Positions 1-5,298 of a stretch of 6,003 nt of DNA are shown here, one piece after another. The DNA comes from an uncultured Rickettsiales bacterium (GTDB lineage: Bacteria > Pseudomonadota > Alphaproteobacteria > Rickettsiales > UBA1997). Where the stretch lies: NCBI GenBank assembly GCA_934725005.1, contig CAKVBE010000061.1, positions 1 through 6,003 on the forward strand, read 5' to 3'. Below the pieces are notes generated by a model, which ran no database searches, had not been told where the DNA came from, and saw only the letters and a list, made by a program, of their open reading frames with translations. The first letter of the stretch is position 1. Each line of letters begins with the position of its first letter. The position numbers and the translations under genes were made by a program.

Positions 1-1
1 T

Positions 2-307
2 TTGGTTTTGATAGCCGATATTATAGGTATTCTTGGCGGTAGTTTAACAAGTGTTTTCAGTTTAAAGATCAATTTTGTAAGATACATGAATGTCACATTA
101 GATTTTTTAAAAATGTCGGACATTGCATCGGGATTAATAAAATCCACGGTATTTGGTTTTGTTATAGCTCTAGTTGGTTGTTATAATGGATATAATTCAA
201 AAGGCGGTGCCGAGGGTGTTGGTAGATCAACAACAAACGCTGTTGTTCAATCATCCATAATAATTTTATGTTTAAATTATTTGATGACCGAGTTATTTTT
301 TGTATAA
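2..307 (+). CDS. mlaE: MlaE-family ABC transporter permease, C-terminal part (5' end outside window)
   Basis: This is the C-terminal ~100 residues of a YrbE/MlaE permease, the inner-membrane subunit of the Mla (Mce-type) system that moves phospholipids between inner and outer membrane. The reading frame is open from the first base, so the start lies upstream of the window. Family hallmarks are visible: a hydrophobic segment with an I-L-G-G motif (about residues 4-19 of the visible part), an S-G-L-I-K-S-x-x-F-G-F block (43-53), then Y-N-G-Y with a downstream G-x-E-G-V-G-R-S-T-T motif (62-77), and a final hydrophobic helix (79-100) ending at the C-terminus, as in E. coli MlaE. The stop (TAA, 305-307) overlaps a TATAAT box that probably belongs to the next gene. 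No mlaD- or mlaF-like gene follows; partners, if present, must lie upstream or elsewhere. Family assignment is secure; the exact substrate is inferred from the family. Confidence 0.9.
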   Translation: MVLIADIIGILGGSLTSVFSLKINFVRYMNVTLDFLKMSDIASGLIKSTVFGFVIALVGCYNGYNSKGGAEGVGRSTTNAVVQSSIIILCLNYLMTELFFV

Positions 308-308
308 T
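281..308 (+). promoter_or_regulatory. Putative sigma70-type promoter for the fic gene
   Basis: TTGATG (281-286) and a perfect TATAAT (303-308) are separated by 16 bp, all inside the last codons of mlaE. The expected transcription start near 315 would leave only about 8 nt before the fic ATG at 323. No Shine-Dalgarno-like sequence precedes that ATG, so translation would be nearly leaderless. This suggests fic has its own promoter and is not simply the last gene of the mla transcript. Confidence 0.5.
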
Positions 309-322
309 GATTTAAAATCGAT

Positions 323-934
323 ATGGTATTACAAAATAAATTAAATATCACAAATCAAATTGAATTAAACAAAATTGAAGAAAAGATAAGTAAAAAAAAA
401 GCCAAACAATTATTTGATAGCGGAGATATTAATAAAATCGAAGTAGGGACATTTAATGGATTATCACAGATTCATAGGTATTTATTTGAGAATATATACG
501 ATTTTGCCGGAAAAATAAGAAATGTTAATATATCAAAAAATAATTTCCGTTTTGCTCCATTAATGTATCTTGAGGTATCATTGAAAAATATAGAGAAAAT
601 GCCGCAAGATTGTTACGAAAAAATTATTGAAAAATATGTTGAAATGAATATAGCTCATCCATTTAGAGAAGGAAATGGCAGAGCTACAAGAATTTGGCTT
701 GATTTAATTTTGAAAAAGGAAATTGGTATGGTTATAGATTGGAATTTAGTTAACAAAGAAGATTATTTACTAGCGATGGAAAGAAGTGTTATAAAAGATA
801 TAGAGATAAAGTTCTTACTAAAAAATGCTTTAACTAATAAAGTAAACGATAGAGAAATATTTATGAAAGGTATAGATATTAGTTATTACTATGAAGGATG
901 TAATGAGTTTAGTATTTATAGTTTAGAGAATTAA
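323..934 (+). CDS. Class III Fic-domain protein adenylyltransferase (AMPylator) with C-terminal inhibitory motif
   Basis: This 203-aa protein is a complete Fic enzyme, which transfers AMP from ATP to hydroxyl side chains of target proteins. The catalytic motif H-P-F-R-E-G-N-G-R occupies residues 112-120, with H112 as general base. The preceding flap and core are also conserved (I-H-R-Y-L-F at 50-55, Y-D-F-A-G-K-I-R at 59-66). Near the C-terminus the S-x-x-x-E-G motif (S187, E191) matches the inhibitory helix of class III Fic proteins, placed after the catalytic domain as in Neisseria meningitidis NmFic. In that family the Glu blocks productive ATP binding, and activity rises when the tetramer dissociates and auto-AMPylation occurs. 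Known targets of NmFic and related FicT toxins include DNA gyrase subunit B; the target here is unknown. Length is close to NmFic (~190 aa). The ATG at 323 gives the usual class III N-terminus (a K-L-N-I-T-N segment followed by a Lys-rich helix). No separate antitoxin gene is expected for this class, and none is seen. Confidence 0.93.
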   Translation: MVLQNKLNITNQIELNKIEEKISKKKAKQLFDSGDINKIEVGTFNGLSQIHRYLFENIYDFAGKIRNVNISKNNFRFAPLMYLEVSLKNIEKMPQDCYEKIIEKYVEMNIAHPFREGNGRATRIWLDLILKKEIGMVIDWNLVNKEDYLLAMERSVIKDIEIKFLLKNALTNKVNDREIFMKGIDISYYYEGCNEFSIYSLEN

Positions 935-946
935 CTATATAGTTAA
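931..946. repeat. 16-bp perfect palindrome overlapping the fic stop codon
   Basis: ttaactatatagttaa is a perfect palindrome that includes the fic TAA (932-934). It contains only two G-C pairs and lacks a T-run, so it is a poor intrinsic terminator. A regulator site or a trace of an insertion boundary is possible. A partial direct copy of its half (tatagttta) lies just upstream at 918-926. Confidence 0.4.
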
Positions 947-954
947 ACCTTCCA

Positions 955-1174
955 ATCCTTGACGGGGAAAAAACAAAGATTAAAGGACGAAAGCTTGCTT
1001 ACAATCACCAGCAAATGACCGAAAATCTGAGTAATAGTCCACTAAGTTTCCGGAACGAAGTAGAGAAATGCCAACACAGTTGACAAAACAAAGGGGAACT
1101 TAAATTAGACAACGAATTTTTCTACCATTTTTAAAAGTTCCTATCACTATTTTATGGTGCTTTCCATCAAGGAT
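955..1174 (-). ncRNA. 220-bp element bounded by inverted repeats; possible structured minus-strand RNA or MITE-like remnant
   Basis: No convincing ORF lies here and by eye the GC content (about 40% over 961-1080) is clearly above the other intergenic regions. The ends are an 11-bp inverted repeat: atccttgacgg (955-965) and ccatcaaggat (1164-1174), 10 of 11 complementary. Two internal stems were found: 1069-1075 with 1079-1085 around a 3-nt loop, and 994-998 with 1011-1015 around a 12-nt loop. In all three stems the single non-Watson-Crick position is C-A on the plus strand but U-G, a legal wobble, on the minus strand. That consistently points to a minus-strand RNA. I could not match it to tmRNA, RNase P, SRP, 6S or a known riboswitch. 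A small non-autonomous mobile element with terminal inverted repeats is the main alternative. Confidence 0.35.
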
Positions 1175-1226
1175 GAAAAGTATTTAGCAATAGAATAACA
1201 AAAACGATAAAAATATTTTTTATTTT

Positions 1227-1240
1227 CTTGTTAAAACAAG
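1227..1240. repeat. Short inverted repeat upstream of a plus-strand promoter
   Basis: cttgtt (1227-1232) and aacaag (1235-1240) form an inverted repeat around a 2-nt centre, followed by TTTTT. A further cttgtt copy lies at about 1259-1264, beside the -35 region of the promoter at 1263-1291. Together these could be operator half-sites or a weak plus-strand terminator. The evidence is limited to symmetry in an AT-rich context. Confidence 0.3.
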
Positions 1241-1262
1241 TTTTTAAATATTTTTATACTTG

Positions 1263-1291
1263 TTTTCATAGTAATGTTATTTTCCTATAAT
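1263..1291 (+). promoter_or_regulatory. Putative sigma70-type promoter for a very short transcript
   Basis: TTTTCA (1263-1268) lies 17 bp upstream of a perfect TATAAT (1286-1291). The expected start, 7-8 nt after the -10 box, falls on or next to the A of an ATG at 1299. Everything downstream on the plus strand up to about 3.3 kb is antisense to the OLD/HNH genes, so this promoter does not serve a conventional gene. Confidence 0.4.
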
Positions 1292-1298
1292 TTATATT

Positions 1299-1355
1299 AT
1301 GGAACAATTTTATTTATACAAAGGTGGTGATAACAAAACTCGGAGTTTTTCCTAA
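1299..1355 (+). other. 18-codon leaderless ORF / ~50-nt transcript with internal Shine-Dalgarno-like sequence
   Basis: An ATG at 1299 opens an 18-residue ORF (MEQFYLYKGGDNKTRSFS) ending in TAA at 1353-1355. The start coincides with the predicted transcription start, so an mRNA would be leaderless. Inside it, aaggtggtgat (1321-1331) matches the perfect Shine-Dalgarno sequence aaggaggtgat at 10 of 11 positions, yet no start codon follows at the right distance. A weak hairpin follows: aaaact (1335-1340), cgg, agtttt (1344-1349), with a T at 1350. On the minus strand the same hairpin lies downstream of the HNH gene and could act as its terminator. I do not recognise the peptide. It may be a small RNA, a leader peptide or coincidence. 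Confidence 0.25.
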
Positions 1356-1425
1356 ATAACATTCTAGCCTTTTATACAGCCGCTTGATCCATTTATAAGT
1401 TCTTTATAGTAAAAATCGCAATAAC

Positions 1426-1701
1426 TTAAATCCCACTTTTTCTTCTATTACACTCTCTACACAACATTTGACAATTATCAGCAATGGTTTTTCCACCATC
1501 ATGCCATGGTGTTATATGATCAGCTTCCATTTCTTTTAATTCAAAATGACAACCACACTTGGCACATATGCCACCCTGCTTCTCATACGCTTCTCTTTTC
1601 ATCTTATCTGTAAAAGCCCTAATACTTAAATGCTTTTCCTTTCCATCCAACAAATATTCATAAACACCAGATTTTTTACTTACATCATCATCAACCATCA
1701 A
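1426..1701 (-). CDS. HNH endonuclease, probably the C-terminal remnant of a DUF262-type restriction protein
   Basis: This 91-aa reading frame is an HNH nuclease domain. C46-x-x-C49 and C81-x-x-C84 form the zinc-binding pairs. E-A-D-H-I-T-P-W (59-66) carries the D-H catalytic core, and the N-C-Q-M-L-C-x-x-C-N motif (76-85) completes the fold. The sequence starting K-K-S-G-V-Y-E-Y-L-L (9-18) and the H-L-S-I-R-A-F segment (24-30) resemble, from memory, the region just before the HNH domain in longer DUF262/HNH proteins. So the N-terminal NTP-dependent DUF262 part appears to be missing. Possible starts are TTG (1701-1699) or the adjacent ATG (1698-1696), neither with a good ribosome site. The frame is open upstream only to about 1728. 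It begins 4 bp after the OLD gene stop, in the +1 frame, right after an A7 tract. It may be translated by coupling to the OLD gene, joined to it by a frameshift, or be a dead remnant. Confidence 0.75.
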   Translation of the reverse strand: MMVDDDVSKKSGVYEYLLDGKEKHLSIRAFTDKMKREAYEKQGGICAKCGCHFELKEMEADHITPWHDGGKTIADNCQMLCRECNRRKSGI

Positions 1702-1705
1702 TTCA

Positions 1706-3241
1706 TTAACTTTTTTTAAAATCCTCTTTTAATGCTGTTTCATAATCTCGTTTAAAAATTAAAAGTCTTTTTTTAATTGTATTATCATTTATTTTTATTT
1801 TACTATCTACAATTTTAAAGGGAGTATCACTAAAAAAAATATTTTCTTTTTTCTCATTAAAGCATTTCAAGAGATTATTATTTGAAGCCACTTTTTCTTC
1901 ATTTTGATCGTTATCAAAACAACAAATAACTGGTGCATTAAATTGGTTAAATAATCTCCAATATTTTGGTAATTGATTTTTTCCAGAAACCCCCAAAACA
2001 GATACGTTATTTAGATTACAATCAAAATCGGCATGTTTTAAAAACAATGGCAAACAATACTCCTCAGTATCTCCTTCTGTCAAAATTATTGTTCTAGCAA
2101 AAAATCCCTCTGTTATTTTATTGTCTGGTAATAATGAATAAAATTCGCATATATTACCCACATTAGTTTTATCGACTGGTACTCCACTGTCAATACAAAA
2201 ATTTACAAATTTTTGTTTAGTGTTTAATATTAATTTTGTATTTGTTTTACCACTATTTTCTTCATCTTCCGTTTTAAAAACTTGTCCTATAGATTCAAAT
2301 AATTCAGTCTCTATAAAAGAATTAGAATGTGTAGATATTATAACTTGAAAACCACTTTTTGCTAATTCTTTTAATTGTGAAAATAAATGTCTTCTTGCTT
2401 GTGGATGCAAAAATAATTCAGGTTCTTCAAGTATTAAAATTCCACTTTCTCCCTTAAAAGAATCGGCATAACTTCTTAATAGTGAAATTAATGCAATATT
2501 TTTACTACCTTCTCCAAGTTCACATAAATCTAAATTATAGTCATCATCTTGATCTGGATCTTTTGCAAGTATATTTATATTGCTAAAATAATTATTTGGG
2601 GTAAAGCATTTAAAATCAAGTTCAAGCTTTACTGGTGCGTCAGCTTGCATTGATTGAAAATAATTGCTAAATTTCTTTTTAAAATTCTTAAAACCATCAA
2701 CTTCCTCATATATTTCATTAAGTTCGGCAAAATTTTTTTTAAGTTTTTCTTCTTGTGCTTTCGCTTTTTTACTAAACTCTCTTTTAATCTTTCCAAGTAA
2801 ACTATAATTAAAAAAAGATGTTTGTTTTTCAAAATCTCTATCAGCTCCTAAATATATACAAGGAAAATCATCTTTAATATTTGTAGTGTAAATTCTTTTA
2901 TTATTAAATTTATCATTTGAATTATTATAATATCTAACACACCACTTATCTTGTTTACCTGTTACATCTTTAAAATCAGTATCAAAAATTGCAATTTTTC
3001 CATTATCAAATTTTAATTCAATTTTTATGTTTTTGTTTATGTCTCTTAAATAATAATCATTATTATTTAAATCACTTGGCTTTTTCCAATTTTCACCACA
3101 AATCAAATCAATAGCCCTAACAATATTTGATTTACCAGCATTATTATGACCAGTTAAAATCAATAAATTGTTTTCTGGAAAATTAATATCTAAATTTTTA
3201 ATACTTTTAAAATTTTCTATATGTATATGTTTTATTTTCAC
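1706..3241 (-). CDS. OLD-family ATP-dependent endonuclease (ABC-type ATPase plus TOPRIM nuclease)
   Basis: This 511-aa protein has the architecture of overcoming-lysogenization-defect (OLD) nucleases. The N-terminal ABC/RecF-like ATPase has Walker A G-H-N-N-A-G-K-S-N (31-39), a signature-like L-G-E-G-S-K (242-247), Walker B I-L-I-L-E-E-P-E (268-275) and the H-loop in S-T-H (303-305). A lysine-rich, probably coiled segment (about 150-195) lies between. The C-terminal TOPRIM domain has L-T-E-G-D-T-E-E (387-394) and F-D-N-D (442-445), and a late R-D-Y-E (498-501) that may supply the last acidic residue. In GajA of Gabija and in Retron-Eco8, related proteins cut DNA during phage defence; others act alone. 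The GTG start (3241-3239) has AAGGA (3253-3249) at 7-nt spacing. The C-terminus seems short: many relatives continue past the R-D-Y-E region, whereas this one stops 10 residues later. No UvrD helicase or reverse transcriptase adjoins; an HNH gene follows at 4 bp. By eye it is more AT-rich than gcvH, fitting horizontal transfer. Confidence 0.9.
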   Translation of the reverse strand: MKIKHIHIENFKSIKNLDINFPENNLLILTGHNNAGKSNIVRAIDLICGENWKKPSDLNNNDYYLRDINKNIKIELKFDNGKIAIFDTDFKDVTGKQDKWCVRYYNNSNDKFNNKRIYTTNIKDDFPCIYLGADRDFEKQTSFFNYSLLGKIKREFSKKAKAQEEKLKKNFAELNEIYEEVDGFKNFKKKFSNYFQSMQADAPVKLELDFKCFTPNNYFSNINILAKDPDQDDDYNLDLCELGEGSKNIALISLLRSYADSFKGESGILILEEPELFLHPQARRHLFSQLKELAKSGFQVIISTHSNSFIETELFESIGQVFKTEDEENSGKTNTKLILNTKQKFVNFCIDSGVPVDKTNVGNICEFYSLLPDNKITEGFFARTIILTEGDTEEYCLPLFLKHADFDCNLNNVSVLGVSGKNQLPKYWRLFNQFNAPVICCFDNDQNEEKVASNNNLLKCFNEKKENIFFSDTPFKIVDSKIKINDNTIKKRLLIFKRDYETALKEDFKKS

Positions 3242-3283
3242 TTTTTCATCCTTATTATTATTCTAATTTAAAAAATTGGATGT

Positions 3284-3302
3284 TGTTGGGCTAAGCCCAA
3301 CA
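3284..3302 (-). terminator. Hairpin terminator downstream of pgi
   Basis: tgttgggctaagcccaaca is an inverted repeat with 9-bp arms around one base; in practice a stem of about 8 bp with a 3-nt loop, GC-rich in a very AT-rich neighbourhood. It starts 10 bp after the pgi stop. On the minus strand a T6 run follows about 9 nt later, further than in a textbook intrinsic terminator. It lies between pgi and the OLD gene on the same strand, so it probably separates their transcripts. Confidence 0.6.
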
Positions 3303-3312
3303 CAAAAACATT

Positions 3313-4539
3313 TTACCTATTGACAAATCTTTCTTTTGCTAAAATTTTTCTTTCTTCTACACCTGGTTGGCCGAAAGGATTTATATTATTTAGTCTTCCA
3401 ACAATGATTGTTTCTAGCATGTATTGCATTAATAATTGTGATAGTGATCTCTCATTAATGTCTTTAAATGTTATTACTCTTACTGGCAAACCACGTTTTT
3501 CTAGGATTTCAATTGTTGTATCAAATTCAATTTCAGAAATATCGTCTAAGCTCATACCTAATAAATAATTAAAACCGTCATTATATGATTTTGTGATTTT
3601 TAATGACTTTTCGGATTTTTCTCTCAAAATAAATGTGTAGAATTTATTTTTTGGACCGTCTATGTATAACTGTAATTGACTGTGTTGATCAACTGTTCCC
3701 ATTGCATTAATTGGTGTTACACCATAGCCATTTTTGCCAAGTGACTCAGCCCAAATTTGTCTGTACCACTCTGTTAAAAATTTCAATTTATCAACATATG
3801 GCATAACAACGCTTTCACATATGTTGTTATTATAGAATTCATATTGTAAAGCACAAATTTGAGAAATGAAATTATCGCTGTTGTTAAATACATATTCGAG
3901 TGTATCTTTTGCACCGTTTCTAATTTCTGCTATGTTCAATCCCGCTATATGAGCTGGAATTAAGCCAACATTGGATAAATAGGAAAATCTTCCACCAATT
4001 TTTTTATCATGTGGGAATGTTTTTATATCAAATTCTTTCGCTAAATTTGTTAATGGACTTTCTTTATCTTCTGTTAAAAAGAAAAAATGTTTTTTTATAG
4101 CATCTTTACCAAGTTTTTCTTCAACAATTTTTAATATTAATAATGTTTGAGAGATGCATTCAATTGTTTTTCCAGATTTGCTAACTGTTAAAAATGCTGT
4201 ATTTTGTAAATCTAAATTATCAAATGTATCTTTTACTGTTTCATAATCAATTGATTCAAGTATTGTTATGTTTGGATTGTTTTTTAATGCAATTAATGTT
4301 TTGGCACCTAAACTTGAACCGCCAATTCCCATAACAACAGTATGCCTAAAATTGTTCTTTATAAAATCACCAAACTCGATTATGTCTTTTAAATCATCTG
4401 TTTTGTACGCTATTTTTAGCGCATCAAAATCAGTTTCTTTTTTAAAATCTTCCTTAATTGATGAAACTATTGTGTTCACTCTTGATAGTACATCTGGATT
4501 TGGGGTACCAAGATTAATTAATTCCTGATTGTATAACAT
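3313..4539 (-). CDS. pgi: Glucose-6-phosphate isomerase
   Basis: This 408-aa protein interconverts glucose 6-phosphate and fructose 6-phosphate in the cytoplasm, at the entry to glycolysis and on the gluconeogenic route. It belongs to the short Pgi form rather than the ~550-aa E. coli type. Two SIS sugar-phosphate-binding domains are recognisable: the G-I-G-G-S-S-L-G loop (71-78) and the phosphate-binding S-K-S-G-K-T (120-125). Family signatures follow: G-G-R-F-S (182-186), A-E-S-L-G-K (264-269, with E265 in the catalytic position), G-T-V-D-Q-H-S (281-287, with H286) and the C-terminal N-P-F-G-Q-P-G-V-E-x-x-K (387-398, with K398). All key residues are present, so the enzyme should be active. 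The ATG start (4539-4537) is preceded only by a weak AGG. A promoter is visible at 4573-4600 and a hairpin lies after the stop. The gene is divergent from gcvH and appears monocistronic. Confidence 0.96.
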   Translation of the reverse strand: MLYNQELINLGTPNPDVLSRVNTIVSSIKEDFKKETDFDALKIAYKTDDLKDIIEFGDFIKNNFRHTVVMGIGGSSLGAKTLIALKNNPNITILESIDYETVKDTFDNLDLQNTAFLTVSKSGKTIECISQTLLILKIVEEKLGKDAIKKHFFFLTEDKESPLTNLAKEFDIKTFPHDKKIGGRFSYLSNVGLIPAHIAGLNIAEIRNGAKDTLEYVFNNSDNFISQICALQYEFYNNNICESVVMPYVDKLKFLTEWYRQIWAESLGKNGYGVTPINAMGTVDQHSQLQLYIDGPKNKFYTFILREKSEKSLKITKSYNDGFNYLLGMSLDDISEIEFDTTIEILEKRGLPVRVITFKDINERSLSQLLMQYMLETIIVGRLNNINPFGQPGVEERKILAKERFVNR

Positions 4540-4572
4540 AAGCCTATATTAATTATTAATTGTTATACTTCC

Positions 4573-4600
4573 ACTATATTATGCCAATATTTAAATTCAA
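4573..4600 (-). promoter_or_regulatory. Putative sigma70-type promoter for pgi
   Basis: Read on the minus strand, TTGAAT (4600-4595) and TATAGT (4578-4573) are separated by 16 bp. The predicted start near 4566 gives a leader of about 27 nt before the pgi ATG. In such AT-rich sequence the -10 box could be one of several overlapping candidates, but this pair has the best spacing. Confidence 0.5.
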
Positions 4601-4690
4601 GTTTTGCATTTATGTGAAAATTATTAAGAAAATTTGAATTTTTTTTAATTGCATAAAAATGAATTTTTGCAAATTTGAATTAGAAATAAT

Positions 4691-5107
4691 GAAATATTTT
4701 GAAAAAAAGTTATTTTATAATGATTAAATCATTAAGACTTAAAGTAAAATATTATATTATTATGGAAATATTTCAATCATAAAAACACATTTGAAATATT
4801 TCTAAATACTCTGAAATAATTTAATTAATCACTTGAAATATTAAAAAATATATAAAACACATTACTTTAAAAGTAATACTTAATAAGTAACTTTTAAAGT
4901 AAAATATAAACAAGTTTTATATGTTGATTTTATTGAATTAAGTTAACTTTATTTAAAGTTATAATTTAAGTTACTTTTAAAGTAAAATATTAGAAATATT
5001 GTGTAATATTTTATAGTTTTGTTAAAGTAACATTATATTTTACTTTTAAAGTAATTGTTTAAATATTAAAGTAATACTTAAATAAGAATTTGTTATTGAA
5101 ATATTTA
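4691..5107. repeat. AT-rich intergenic region with two families of short palindromic repeats
   Basis: The 0.75 kb between the divergent pgi and gcvH genes has no supportable ORF. It holds two repeat families. Family A is the near-palindrome TTACTTTWAAAGTAA (7-bp arms, one central base): 4862-4876, 4971-4985, 5040-5054, and 4888-4902 with one mismatch. Half-sites occur near 4741, 5025 and 5068, and the extended string aaagtaatactta occurs twice (4870-4882, 5068-5080). Family B is the palindrome GAAATATTTC: perfect at 4765-4774 and 4793-4802, nine of ten at 4691-4700 and 5098-5107, with further partial copies near 4836 and 4993. The symmetry suggests a dimeric DNA-binding protein. Replication iterons or degenerate repeat expansion are alternatives. 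I saw no convincing DnaA box. Confidence 0.6.
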
Positions 5108-5233
5108 TGAAATAATTGATATTTATCAAAACTTAACAATTTTTTAGACATAATAATACTAAATACTTGTCAGAATTTTAGAACATTACCTGATATTTTT
5201 TATAAAAGCGACTTGAAAAATAAAAACTACATA

Positions 5234-5251
5234 ACCTATATGTATATAGGT
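5234..5251. promoter_or_regulatory. 18-bp operator-like palindrome upstream of gcvH-like gene
   Basis: acctatatgtatataggt has 8-bp perfect arms around a 2-bp centre. It overlaps the expected -35 position of a promoter whose TATAAT box is at 5272-5277. A repressor bound here would block that promoter, so this is a candidate operator. No regulator gene is in the window. Confidence 0.4.
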
Positions 5252-5277
5252 ATTTTAACAACTTGATAGAATATAAT
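5249..5277 (+). promoter_or_regulatory. Putative promoter for gcvH-like gene
   Basis: A perfect TATAAT (5272-5277) lies 17 bp after a weak -35 region (5249-5254) that overlaps the 18-bp palindrome. The predicted start near 5284 would leave about 15 nt before the ATG at 5299. This argues against the in-frame TTG at 5263 being the translation start, because that codon would lie upstream of the transcript. An alternative pair, TTGATA (5263-5268) with TAATAT (5286-5291), would make the message practically leaderless. Confidence 0.45.
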
Positions 5278-5298
5278 AATCAACTTAATATAAGTGTT

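Noticed and set aside
955..1085. tmRNA or SRP RNA, prompted by the strings gacgggg and ttccggaacgaag
   Set aside because: No tRNA-like 3' end or tag ORF ending in A-L-A-A was found, and the SRP tetraloop helix does not pair correctly.
955..1174. Retron-type ncRNA, because of the inverted-repeat ends next to an OLD nuclease as in Retron-Eco8
   Set aside because: No reverse transcriptase gene lies in the window on either side, and no long msd-like hairpin was found.
2629..2832. 67-codon minus-strand frame within the OLD gene
   Set aside because: A lysine-rich out-of-frame reading of the coiled segment of the OLD protein, with no independent signals.
3320..3568. 82-codon plus-strand frame
   Set aside because: It is antisense to the 3' end of pgi, which is a secure gene, and shows no recognisable motif.
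4268..4528. 86-codon plus-strand frame
   Set aside because: It is antisense to the 5' part of pgi, with composition explained by the opposite strand.
4690..5110. CRISPR array
   Set aside because: Repeats are only 10-15 bp, irregularly spaced, and no unique spacers of equal length separate them.
4690..5260. Chromosomal replication origin
   Set aside because: AT-richness and repeats are suggestive, but no DnaA box close to TTATCCACA and no dnaA, parA or hemE gene was seen. It is left only as a possibility in the findings.
5263..5298. TTG at 5263 as start of the gcvH-like gene
   Set aside because: The extra 12 residues are not family-like, and the TATAAT at 5272-5277 would lie inside the coding region.
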